Below, in pieces: positions 1-6,511 of a stretch of 6,995 nt of DNA (its first letter is position 1; every line of letters starts with the position of its first letter). The stretch spans positions 1 through 6,995 of the forward strand of contig JAOPYP010000808.1 in NCBI GenBank assembly GCA_025964635.1, given 5' to 3'. The notes beneath the pieces were generated by a model that was not told the origin of the DNA, ran no database searches, and saw only the letters and a program-made list of their open reading frames with translations. A program made the translations under genes and the position numbers. The stretch is from Actinomycetes bacterium. Lineage in GTDB: Bacteria; Actinomycetota; Actinomycetes; Streptosporangiales; Streptosporangiaceae.

Positions 1-2368
1 CGGCCGCCGCGCGGCGCAGCTCCGCGGTCAGGGCGGGCAGCGAGAGCCAGTGCCGCCCCACGGATGCGACCTGCTCGATCTCCACGGCGTCGCCGGCCAG
101 CTCGGCCAGGAACCGGGACGGCCGGTCCTCGCTGTCCTCCCCGCCGGCCGCGGTGACCACCAGGGCACGCCGGGCCCGGGTCGCCGCCACGTAGAACAGC
201 CGGCGTTCCTCGTCGAGAAGCTTGGACACCAGCGCCGCGGCCGCCGCGTCGCCGCCTCCGGGCGGCCCGCTGCCGGCCTGCGCGTCCACGGCGTCGACCA
301 GCTCATCCATGCCAAGCAGCGAGGAGCGCATCCGCAGGTCGGGCCAGGTGCCCTCCTGCACCCCGGCCACCACGACCAGCTCCCATTCGAGGCCCTTGGA
401 GCGGTGCGCAGTGAGGATCCGCACCGCATCACCCTCCGGGGCGCGGTCCGCCAGCGTGTCACCGGGGATCTCCTGGCCGCCCATGCTGTCCAGGAACAAT
501 GAGGGTGAGCCGGGCGGCAGCCGGACCGCGAACCGCGACGCCGCGTCGAACAAGGCGACGACGGCGTCCAGATCCCGGTCCGCGGCCGCGCCACGCGATC
601 CCCCGGCCGCGCTCACGGCCTGCCACGCCGGGCCGAGCCCGGACGCGTCCCAGATCGCCCAGAGCACGTCGTAGGCGGTACCGGGGACCCCGTCCGGGCT
701 GGTCGCGCCCTGGACGGTGCGCCGGGCCAGCTCCAGCAGGGTGGCCACCCTGCGCGCGGCGGCCGCCGGCGGCCCGCCGAGCAGGTTCAGCTGGCGCGGA
801 TCGCGCAGCGCGCTGGCCAGCGGCTGGTTTCCCGGGGGCAGCCCGGCGGCCACGTCGGCCGCGTGCAGCGACCGGCGCAGCCGCCGCAGGCCCACCGCGT
901 CCGTCCCGCCCAGCGGCCCGGTCAGCAGCTCGGCGGCGGCGTCCTCGTCGAGTGCACCCGGCTGCAGGGCGCAGCGCAGCAGCGCGAGCAGTGGCCGCGC
1001 ACCCGGCTCCGCGGCCAGCGGCAGCTCATCGCCCGCCACGACCGCGGGGACGCCTCCCGTCGCCAGAGCACGGCGCAGCAGCGGAACCTGCCGCGTGGCT
1101 GAGCGGACCAGGACGGCCATGGACGACCAGGGGATGCCCTCCACCAGGTGCGCACGGCGCAGGGTATCGGCGATCACCGCGGCTTCCTGGCTGGCGCTGG
1201 ACGCGACCAGGATCCGGACGGACCCAGGATCCGCGCCGGCCAGCGGGAGCAGGTCCCGGTGGCCGCGGCCGGCGGGAGATGCGGCCGGCGGGGCCGGGGA
1301 CGGGCCGGGGAGCGGCGGCTCACCGAAAACCGACAGGCCCGCCGCGGCGGGCAGCCGTACGGCCACCCGGCGCGAGGCGGCGAGCAGCACGGGGCCGCTG
1401 CGGCGGCACGTCCGCAGCGCGATGACCCTGGCCGGGCGGTCGTCCGGGGTCCGGAACCGGTCCGGGAAGCGTCCCATCGCATGCACGTCGGCGCCACGGA
1501 ACGCGTAGATGGACTGGTCCGGGTCCCCCACCGCGATGAGCTCGCGGCCATCGCCGGCCAGCGCGCGCAGCAGCGCCTCCTGAGCCGGGTCGGTGTCCTG
1601 GTACTCGTCCACCAGCACCACGTCGTAGGCCTTGCGCTCGCGGTCCCGGGTCGCCGCACGGCTCAGCAGCGCGGCGGCGATCCGGACAATCTCCGCGTAG
1701 TCGTAGGCCGGGACAGGGGCCAGGTCGAAGCGCGCGGTGTAGCGGTCCAGGAAGCCGCCGGCGGCCACCCAGTCGTCCCGGCCGTGCGCGCGGCCCAGCC
1801 GGGCCAGGCCCCGGCCGTCCAGCCCGCGCTCGGCCGCGCGGAGCAGGAAATCGCGCAGCTCGGTGGCAAAGCCCCGGGTGCCCAGGGCGGGCCGCAGCCG
1901 GTCCGGCCAGCGGTGGGTGGCCGCCGGCTGGCCGCCGGCCGCCTCGGCGCGGAGCATCCGCCGGACCTCCAGGAGCTGCTCCGGGCCGGACAGCAGGGTC
2001 GGCGGGACGTCCCCGGCCAGCACGAACTCCCGGCGGACGAGGGCGTAGGCGTAGCTGTGGAAGGTCAGCGCCAGCGGCTGGCGGGTGGTCCGGCGCAGCC
2101 GGGTGGTGATCCTCTCCCTGAGCTCCTGGGCGGCCTTGCGGCTGAAGGTCAGGACCAGCACCCGTTCCGGGTCGATCCGGCGCTCCGTGATCCGCTGCGT
2201 CACCGCCTCGACGATCGCCGTGGTCTTGCCGGTGCCCGGCCCGGCCAGCACGAGCAGCGGCCCGCCCGCGTGCGCCACCACGGCCTGCTGGGCCGCGTCC
2301 AGGCGCGGCGGATCGGCTGGCGGCGTGGGCCGGCGCAGCAGCCGGTAGGCGTCAGGGTGATGGTCCAT
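1..2368 (-). CDS. adnA: AdnA-like UvrD-family helicase-nuclease subunit (3' end beyond window)
   Basis: SF1A (UvrD/Rep) DNA motor running off the left edge; 789 codons are visible without a stop or frameshift. Motifs in order: Q-motif region LDAAQQAVV (23-31), Walker A GPGTGKTT (43-50, Lys48), motif Ia TFSRKAAQELRERI, Walker B VDEYQDTDPAQ (Asp254-Glu255), motif III GDPDQSIYAFRGA, motif IV-like SSMAVLVRS, motif V TAHRSKGLEWE (from Thr653), and motif VI EERRLFYVAATRAR (720-733, arginine finger). Family knowledge: AdnA and AdnB form the actinobacterial double-strand-break-resecting helicase-nuclease, each with an N-terminal motor and a C-terminal RecB-type nuclease; here the nuclease would lie beyond the edge. 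AdnA rather than AdnB is inferred from position, since adnA is the upstream gene and lies next to atl/moeZ in mycobacteria as I recall. The start ATG (2368-2366) has no Shine-Dalgarno but sits 8 nt below a -10-like element, suggesting leaderless translation. Alternative: AdnB or another UvrD-like helicase. The UvrD family call is certain; the subunit call is fairly sure. Confidence 0.85.
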   Translation of the reverse strand, partial: MDHHPDAYRLLRRPTPPADPPRLDAAQQAVVAHAGGPLLVLAGPGTGKTTAIVEAVTQRITERRIDPERVLVLTFSRKAAQELRERITTRLRRTTRQPLALTFHSYAYALVRREFVLAGDVPPTLLSGPEQLLEVRRMLRAEAAGGQPAATHRWPDRLRPALGTRGFATELRDFLLRAAERGLDGRGLARLGRAHGRDDWVAAGGFLDRYTARFDLAPVPAYDYAEIVRIAAALLSRAATRDRERKAYDVVLVDEYQDTDPAQEALLRALAGDGRELIAVGDPDQSIYAFRGADVHAMGRFPDRFRTPDDRPARVIALRTCRRSGPVLLAASRRVAVRLPAAAGLSVFGEPPLPGPSPAPPAASPAGRGHRDLLPLAGADPGSVRILVASSASQEAAVIADTLRRAHLVEGIPWSSMAVLVRSATRQVPLLRRALATGGVPAVVAGDELPLAAEPGARPLLALLRCALQPGALDEDAAAELLTGPLGGTDAVGLRRLRRSLHAADVAAGLPPGNQPLASALRDPRQLNLLGGPPAAAARRVATLLELARRTVQGATSPDGVPGTAYDVLWAIWDASGLGPAWQAVSAAGGSRGAAADRDLDAVVALFDAASRFAVRLPPGSPSLFLDSMGGQEIPGDTLADRAPEGDAVRILTAHRSKGLEWELVVVAGVQEGTWPDLRMRSSLLGMDELVDAVDAQAGSGPPGGGDAAAAALVSKLLDEERRLFYVAATRARRALVVTAAGGEDSEDRPSRFLAELAGDAVEIEQVASVGRHWLSLPALTAELRRAAA

Positions 2369-2376
2369 CGCCCAGC

Positions 2377-2399
2377 ATTCCAGCAGAGGGCACCGACAT
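2377..2399 (-). promoter_or_regulatory. PafBC-type (RecA-independent DNA-damage) promoter of the adnA-like gene
   Basis: On the minus strand the sequence reads ATGTCGGTG (2399-2391), eight bases, then TGGAAT (2382-2377). The RecA-independent damage promoter known from mycobacteria is TTGTCRGTG-N8-TAnnnT. This site matches 8 of 9 bases of the first block, the exact 8-nt spacing, and T..nnT of the -10 (A to G at position 2). The -10 ends 8 nt before the A of the start codon, so transcription would begin at or beside that A and give a leaderless mRNA, in line with the missing ribosome binding site. Motif match is seen; regulation by PafBC is inferred. Confidence 0.6.
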
Positions 2400-2451
2400 C
2401 CGCAGTCAGGTTCACCAGGTGTCGGGGGGATTTGTGCGGCGGCGCACGAAA

Positions 2452-2510
2452 GGTCCGGTTAGGTTCCCTCGCCGGCCCGATGCCCGGGACCGGCTACGTT
2501 CCCTCGCCGG
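2452..2510. repeat. Imperfect 24-bp direct repeat (35-bp period) at the 3' end of the atl gene
   Basis: Copies lie at 2452-2475 and 2487-2510 and differ at 3 of 24 positions; the shared core GTTCCCTCGCCGG is identical (2463-2475 and 2498-2510). One copy covers the last codons and TAG stop of the Atl gene; the other lies in the spacer and carries TAA at the equivalent place. It looks like a small tandem duplication of the gene's end rather than an operator, but its function is unknown. Confidence 0.6.
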
Positions 2511-2805
2511 ACCAGCGGGCCCGGCGCATGTCCACCCGGGACGGCGGCCCGCCGGGGGACGGGCGCAGCGGGGTGCCCTCAGCGCGGTAGCGCTCGAGCG
2601 CCGCCCGCTCGTGCCCGCGGAGCAGTGACCCGTCGGCGTGCACCACCCGCCACCACGGTGCGCTGCCGCCCCACAGGGCCATGACCCGGCCGACCTGGCG
2701 GGGACCGCCCTGCCCCACGTACTCGGCCACGTCGCCGTAGGACATGACCCGGCCCGGCGGGATCGAGTCCGCGACGTCGAGTACCCGGCTGGCGTAGTCC
2801 GGCAT
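2494..2805 (-). CDS. Alkyltransferase-like (Atl) protein, MGMT-fold DNA-binding domain without the acceptor Cys
   Basis: A 103-residue protein that is essentially the winged-helix DNA-binding domain of O6-alkylguanine-DNA alkyltransferases. Visible features are the N-terminal helix (YASRVLDVADSIPPG), the recognition segment VMSYGDVAEYVG followed by GGPRQVGRVMA with its arginine finger, and the active-site loop. In true MGMT/Ogt that loop is PCHRV; here it reads PWWRVV, so the methyl-accepting cysteine is tryptophan. Family knowledge: Atl proteins cannot repair alkyl adducts but bind O6-alkylguanine, flip it out, and hand the lesion to nucleotide excision repair. The length fits Atl (about 100 aa) and is far short of two-domain MGMT. 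The ATG at 2805 is the natural family start, though its upstream sequence has no good Shine-Dalgarno. It lies 104 bp downstream of the protease gene and 125 bp upstream of the adnA-like gene; pairing with a DNA repair helicase suits a damage-response role. Confidence 0.9.
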   Translation of the reverse strand: MPDYASRVLDVADSIPPGRVMSYGDVAEYVGQGGPRQVGRVMALWGGSAPWWRVVHADGSLLRGHERAALERYRAEGTPLRPSPGGPPSRVDMRRARWSGEGT

Positions 2806-2892
2806 CGTGCCCGGTTCTGCCCGGGAGCCCGCCCCGGGGCTGCGTCCCGCCGCGTGGCTTTCCCCGGGGCCAGGGTTCCGGGAGCCGGGCGG

Positions 2893-2909
2893 CCGGCGGG
2901 CCCCGCCGG
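2893..2909 (-). terminator. GC hairpin directly after the mycosin stop codon (possible terminator)
   Basis: CCGGCGG (2893-2899) and CCGCCGG (2903-2909) form a perfect 7-bp all-GC stem with a 3-nt loop, starting at the base after the protease stop codon (TGA, 2912-2910). There is no U-tract, which is common for actinobacterial hairpin terminators but also weakens the call. The rest of the 104-bp gap to the atl start is GC-rich, with no recognisable promoter, so read-through into atl is possible. Confidence 0.35.
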
Positions 2910-4307
2910 TCACGGGCGGGGGTCTGTCCAGGACGGCCTGCTGCCGCCCGGGTCCGCCGACCCGACGGCCGGTTCCGGGCCCGGGCCGGGATCCGCCCGG
3001 TCCGGCCAGGTGGCGTCGACCCGGGGCCCGGGCCAGGCCGGCGGCGGGGGCCGGTCCGCTGCGTGGTGTCCCCGGGACAGGGTGCGCCGCAGCGCCAGCA
3101 CCCGCTTCCCGGCCAGGCCGGTCACGACCAGGAAGGCGAGCGCGAACAGGCACGCCACGACCAGGCCAGCCCGGCCCCGCGGGGTGATCGGCACCGTCGG
3201 CACGGCGGCCGCGCCGCCGCCGAAGTGCAGCGTGATGGCCGTGCCTGCCTGGCCGCCTGCCTGACCGCGCGCCTGGCCGGCCAGTTTCGCGGCGGCGGCC
3301 AGCGCGGCGGCGGCGTCCACCGTGCCGAATCCGATCTTGTTGTCGTAGCCGCCGGACGGACGGTTCCGGGTGCTCGAGGTAATGGCCTGCCCGACCAGGG
3401 CCGGGGCCAGGCCCGGGTACCGCGCCTTGATCAGGGCGGCGACCCCCGCGGTCAGCGCGCAGGCCGGGCTGGTCCCGCTGACCAGCCAGTACTGCCCGTC
3501 CCGGCCCTGAGCCGGGACGTTGACCCCGGGTGCGGCGACCTGGACGGACAGGTTGTCGCTGGAGAAGCCGGCCGCCGATCCGCTGCGGGACACCGCAGCG
3601 ACGCCGAGCACGCCCGGGTAGTCCGCCGGGAACGAGTACGGGGCCTGGCTGGCGTGGCCGACCCGGCCCGAGTTGCCGGAGTTTCCGGACGAGGCGACCA
3701 CGACGATGCCGTGATCGAGCGCGTCCTGCAGCGCGGACCGGACCGCCGTGCTGGGCTGGCCGTAGCCCAGCGACATGCTGATGACATCCGCCCGGCGCCT
3801 GATCGCGTACGTGATGGCCTGGGCCAGCGCGTCCTGCACCCGGCTGTCCGACTCGTGTTCGTAGGCGGAGTAGCCCGGGTCGTGCCGGTCGGTCACCACC
3901 CTGATCGAGAGCACCCGGGACGCCGGGGCCACGCCGACGATGCCGCTGCCGCCGCCGGCGTGCCCGTGCCCGGCGATCAGCGAGGCCATCCACGTCCCGT
4001 GCACACCCCAGTTGGGGTTGCCCGGCGGAGTGTGCACCCCGGTCAGGTCGGGGCCGGTGGTGACCGAGCCGGCCAGATCGGTCACAGCCGGGCTGACCCC
4101 GCTGTCGATCACGGCGACGGTCGCGCCCTGCCCCCGGGTCACCGGCCACGCGGACGGGGCGCTGACCGCGTCGAGTACCCACATCTGCGCGTCGCGTACC
4201 GTGTCGGCCCCGGCCGGTGCCGCGGCCTCGGCGCCCCACCAGCCGAGCACGGCCAGCATGAGCAGGCCCGCCGCGGCCCGCCGCGGCATCCGGGGGGCGT
4301 TCAGCAT
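2910..4307 (-). CDS. Mycosin-type membrane-anchored subtilisin-like serine protease (S8)
   Basis: 465 residues from the chosen start. An N-terminal signal sequence (about 7-32: PRRAAAG then LLMLAVLGWWGAEA) is followed by an S8 catalytic domain: Asp68 in AVIDSG, His103 in VHGTWMA, oxyanion Asn209 in SSGNSGNSG, and Ser280 in SGTSPA. An Ala/Gly linker, one transmembrane helix (about 381-400) and a basic then Pro-rich cytosolic tail (about 60 residues) follow. This signal peptide-subtilase-C-terminal anchor layout is that of mycosins (MycP), proteases associated with type VII secretion, placing the active domain outside the membrane. No EsxA/B, EccB, EccC, EccD or EccE gene is present in the window, so its link to an ESX system is unproven. 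Start choice: ATG at 4307 has GGGCGG six bases upstream and overlaps the upstream stop as ATGCTGA, typical translational coupling. An upstream ATG at 4325 (471 aa) has no Shine-Dalgarno, and a downstream one at 4289 is also possible. All catalytic residues are intact, so it should be active. Confidence 0.88.
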   Translation of the reverse strand: MLNAPRMPRRAAAGLLMLAVLGWWGAEAAAPAGADTVRDAQMWVLDAVSAPSAWPVTRGQGATVAVIDSGVSPAVTDLAGSVTTGPDLTGVHTPPGNPNWGVHGTWMASLIAGHGHAGGGSGIVGVAPASRVLSIRVVTDRHDPGYSAYEHESDSRVQDALAQAITYAIRRRADVISMSLGYGQPSTAVRSALQDALDHGIVVVASSGNSGNSGRVGHASQAPYSFPADYPGVLGVAAVSRSGSAAGFSSDNLSVQVAAPGVNVPAQGRDGQYWLVSGTSPACALTAGVAALIKARYPGLAPALVGQAITSSTRNRPSGGYDNKIGFGTVDAAAALAAAAKLAGQARGQAGGQAGTAITLHFGGGAAAVPTVPITPRGRAGLVVACLFALAFLVVTGLAGKRVLALRRTLSRGHHAADRPPPPAWPGPRVDATWPDRADPGPGPEPAVGSADPGGSRPSWTDPRP

Positions 4308-5173
4308 GCCGGTCCGCCCGGGCATCTGGCGAGGGGCGGCGGCGCACCGATCCGCGCGCCGATCCAGTCCGCTATCCCGCCCGCGACGCTCAGCATCTCG
4401 TCCTTGTCATAGGGATCGGCTGACTCGCGGACGCGGTGCCTGCCGTCCGCGTAGCCGACGGTGGACATGATCAGGTAGGGGCCGGCCGGCGAGATACTGG
4501 ACAGCTGGCGGGCCGCGTCGCTGAACGAGGTGGCCAGCGTGCGGCCGAACGGGACGGCGCGCACCCCGGCGGCCGCGGAGCGCGCGGGCAGCGCGCGCAG
4601 CGCGTCGTCCGCCTGGTCCGGGCTGGGCAGTACGGCGACCCCCACGGTGACCGCGAACGTGCCGGTCGAGTCCTGGTACGTGGCCCGCAGCACGGTGGTG
4701 CAGTGCTGCCGGGCCAGCACCGGCCACGCCTTCTGGCTGGTCGCGGAGGAGCAGGAGGCGGCCGGGGCGATGCCGATCCGGGTGGCGGACAGCCGGGCCG
4801 GGCTACCGCTGTCCAGGGCCGCGGCGGGCACCTCGTACGGGATAACGGCGGGGAAGATCCGGCCCGCCGGCCAGGTCCGCCAGCGCTTGCCCAGCTCCCA
4901 GGCCGCGATCTGCTGCTGCTGCGCCCGGCTGAACGTGCGGGGCAGGACGTGCAGCGCGACCGAGCCGGCCGACGCGCCGAGGCCGACGAGCGCGAGCACG
5001 AACCCAGCCAGGATCAGCCGGTAACGCCGCTGTTCCCGGCTGGGCGGCGCGGCATGAGCGCTGCGCGGGGGCGGCGCCACGGACGGTGAGGCATGCGGCC
5101 GTGGCTCCGGCGCGCTGGTTCCCTCCGGCGCCGGGTCGCCGCCGCCACCCGGAGTCGCCGGATGCTTAGCCAC
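4301..5173 (-). CDS. One-pass membrane protein of unknown function, coupled to the mycosin
   Basis: I do not recognise this 290-residue protein. It has a Pro/Ala/Gly-rich N-terminal segment (1-45, charged SREQRRYR at 45-52), one hydrophobic helix (about 53-76, LILAGFVLALVGLGASAGSV), and a globular C-terminal part of about 210 residues. By the positive-inside rule the N-terminus is cytosolic and the C-terminal domain external. That domain has Cys141 and Cys158, which could form a disulfide, plus Cys284 and Cys290 (the last residue). It starts with GTG and ends inside the mycosin start (ATGCTGA), so the two are made together and both expose their main domain outside the membrane. A role as partner, regulator or substrate adaptor of the protease is inference from coupling only. 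No Shine-Dalgarno sits at normal distance from the GTG, but TACCAT lies 6 nt upstream, compatible with a leaderless transcript. Confidence 0.8.
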   Translation of the reverse strand: MAKHPATPGGGGDPAPEGTSAPEPRPHASPSVAPPPRSAHAAPPSREQRRYRLILAGFVLALVGLGASAGSVALHVLPRTFSRAQQQQIAAWELGKRWRTWPAGRIFPAVIPYEVPAAALDSGSPARLSATRIGIAPAASCSSATSQKAWPVLARQHCTTVLRATYQDSTGTFAVTVGVAVLPSPDQADDALRALPARSAAAGVRAVPFGRTLATSFSDAARQLSSISPAGPYLIMSTVGYADGRHRVRESADPYDKDEMLSVAGGIADWIGARIGAPPPLARCPGGPAC

Positions 5174-5179
5174 ACCGGA

Positions 5180-5185
5180 ATGGTA
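5180..5185 (-). promoter_or_regulatory. Candidate -10 element giving a leaderless mRNA for the membrane protein gene
   Basis: TACCAT on the minus strand (5185-5180) fits the actinobacterial -10 pattern TANNNT and ends 6 nt before the GTG start at 5173, the spacing expected if transcription starts on the G. No convincing -35 is visible. The only purine-rich run (GGGGGAGGG near 5192-5200) is about 18 nt from the GTG, too far to serve as a ribosome binding site. Confidence 0.4.
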
Positions 5186-5245
5186 CGGCCTGGCCCTCCC
5201 CCACCACCGCGCGCACGGCGAGGTTGCCCGGATAACGGCAGGTTA

Positions 5246-5268
5246 CCGGCCTGAAGACGGCAGGCCGG
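5246..5268. other. Second hairpin, overlapping and exclusive with the moeZ terminator stem
   Basis: CCGGCCTG (5246-5253) and CAGGCCGG (5261-5268) form a perfect 8-bp stem around a 7-nt loop. Positions 5263-5268 also belong to the larger hairpin at 5263-5291, so only one of the two can form in a given transcript. Confidence 0.45.
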
Positions 5269-5291
5269 GGCACGTTACCGCGTGCCCGGCC
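5263..5291 (-). terminator. Strong hairpin, likely terminator of moeZ
   Basis: GGCCGGGGCACG (5263-5274) pairs with CGTGCCCGGCC (5281-5291), an 11-bp GC-rich stem with a single bulged base and a 6-nt loop, beginning 20 nt after the moeZ stop codon. No U-run follows. It separates moeZ from the next same-strand gene, which has its own candidate promoter. Confidence 0.6.
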
Positions 5292-5311
5292 CGGTCAGTT
5301 GCGCGGGGGGA

Positions 5312-6490
5312 TCAGTACGAGGGCAGCGACGGGTCGATAGTGGCGACCCACGACAGCACGCCCCCGCCGACGTGCACGGCGTCGGAGAACCCGGCGTTCT
5401 TCACGATCGCCAGGCATTCCGCCGACCGGGCCCCGGACTTGCAGTGCAGCACCAGCCGCTTGTCCTGCGGGAGCTGCTCCAGCGCGGCGCCGGACAGGAA
5501 CTCGCCCTTGGGGATGAGCACCGAGCCCGGGATCGAGACGATCTCGTACTCGTTGGGCTCGCGCACGTCCACCAGGAAGATGTTCTCGCCCGCGTCCTGC
5601 ATGTCCTTGAGCTGCCGGGCCGTGATCGTGGATCCGGCGGCGGCCTCCTGGGCTTCCTCGGACACCGCGCCGCAGAACTCCTCGTAATCGATCAGCTCGG
5701 TGACCGTGGGGTTCTTGCCGCAGACCGGGCACTCCGGGTCCTTGCGGACCTTGACCGACCGGTATGTCATCTCCAGGGCGTCATAGATCATCAGGCGGCC
5801 GGCCAGCGGCTCGCCGATCCCGGTGATGAGCTTGATAGCCTCGTTGACCTGGATGGAGCCGATGGAGGCGCAGAGCACGCCCAGTACGCCGCCCTCGGCG
5901 CAGGACGGGACCATCCCTGGGGGCGGCGGCTCCGGGTACAGGCAGCGGTAGCACGGGCCGTACTCGGCCCAGAACACGCTGGCCTGGCCGTCGAAGCGGT
6001 AGATGGAGCCCCATGCGTACGGCTTGCCGAGAAGCACGCACGCGTCGTTGACCAGGTACCGGGTCGCGAAGTTGTCGGTGCCGTCCACGATCAGGTCGTA
6101 ATCGGCGAAGATCTCCATCGCGTTGTCGGAGTCGAGGCGCTCCTTGTGCACGATCACGTTCACGTACGGGTTGATCTCACGGATGCTGTCCCGCGCGGAT
6201 TCGGCCTTGGACCGGCCGATGTCAGACTGGCCGTGGATGACCTGGCGCTGCAGGTTGGACTCGTCGACCACGTCGAAGTCCACGATGCCCAGCGTGCCTA
6301 CGCCTGCCGCGGCCAGGTAGAGCAGGGCGGGGGAACCCAGGCCGCCGGCGCCCACGCAGAGCACTTTGGCGTTCTTGAGCCGCTTCTGCCCGGTCATCCC
6401 GACGTCCGGGATGATCAGGTGGCGCGAGTAGCGGCGGACTTCGTCCACGGTCAGCTCAGCAGCCGGTTCGACCAGCGGTGGAAGCGACAA
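5312..6490 (-). CDS. moeZ: MoeZ: sulfur-carrier-protein adenylyltransferase/sulfurtransferase (E1-like plus rhodanese)
   Basis: 392 residues, full length. The N-terminal ThiF/MoeB-type E1-like domain (about 12-250) has the nucleotide loop GAGGLGSP (47-54), the ESNLQRQ segment (77-83), KAESAR (95-100), the DGTDN motif (136-140), and zinc-binding pairs Cys180/Cys183 and Cys254/Cys257. Cys197 (in PSCAEGGVLG) is the probable E1-type catalytic Cys. The C-terminal rhodanese domain (about 285-390) has active-site Cys350 in LHCKSGARSA, the persulfide carrier. Family role: adenylates the C-terminal Gly-Gly of small sulfur carriers (MoaD-type, CysO, ThiS) in the cytosol and converts it to a thiocarboxylate, feeding molybdopterin, cysteine and thiamin (and in some actinomycetes natural-product) synthesis. 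The start is TTG (6490-6488), chosen because AGGAGAG lies 5 nt upstream and the N-terminus (SLPPLVEPA...) is the usual one for the family. No carrier gene is adjacent; it works as a shared activator in trans. The upstream SigR/SigH-type promoter suggests induction by thiol oxidation. Confidence 0.95.
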   Translation of the reverse strand: MSLPPLVEPAAELTVDEVRRYSRHLIIPDVGMTGQKRLKNAKVLCVGAGGLGSPALLYLAAAGVGTLGIVDFDVVDESNLQRQVIHGQSDIGRSKAESARDSIREINPYVNVIVHKERLDSDNAMEIFADYDLIVDGTDNFATRYLVNDACVLLGKPYAWGSIYRFDGQASVFWAEYGPCYRCLYPEPPPPGMVPSCAEGGVLGVLCASIGSIQVNEAIKLITGIGEPLAGRLMIYDALEMTYRSVKVRKDPECPVCGKNPTVTELIDYEEFCGAVSEEAQEAAAGSTITARQLKDMQDAGENIFLVDVREPNEYEIVSIPGSVLIPKGEFLSGAALEQLPQDKRLVLHCKSGARSAECLAIVKNAGFSDAVHVGGGVLSWVATIDPSLPSY

Positions 6491-6495
6491 GGCAA

Positions 6496-6502
6496 CTCTC
6501 CT
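6496..6502 (-). promoter_or_regulatory. Shine-Dalgarno site that fixes the TTG start of moeZ
   Basis: AGGAGAG on the minus strand (6502-6496), 5 nt before the TTG start codon. The nearby TTG at 6497-6495 is out of frame, so this site supports TTG at 6490. Confidence 0.7.
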
Positions 6503-6511
6503 GAGACGGCA

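Noticed and set aside
2411..2425. Possible LexA box near the adnA-like gene (TTCACCAGGTGTC)
   Set aside because: It lacks the GAAC-N4-GTTC arrangement of actinobacterial SOS boxes; it is only a short CACC-A-GGTG palindrome.
2434..2447. GTGCG-N4-CGCAC hairpin upstream of the adnA-like gene
   Set aside because: Only 5 bp and upstream of the predicted start of transcription; no support as operator or terminator.
499..2590. Long plus-strand open frames (308 and 480 codons) across the helicase region
   Set aside because: Antisense shadows of the helicase frame; compositions are Arg/Pro/Ala-rich without motifs.
2494..2805. Active O6-methylguanine-DNA methyltransferase
   Set aside because: The acceptor Cys is replaced by Trp and the N-terminal MGMT domain is absent; it is an Atl protein, not a broken MGMT.
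2494..4347. A 617-codon minus-strand open frame joining an Arg/Gly-rich stretch to the Atl protein
   Set aside because: Its first 500 or so codons are the mycosin gene read in a wrong frame (low-complexity Arg/Gly/Pro). Only the last 103 codons, from the ATG at 2805, encode a recognisable protein.
3063..4412. A 449-codon plus-strand open frame
   Set aside because: Antisense to the mycosin with no motif and no ribosome binding site.
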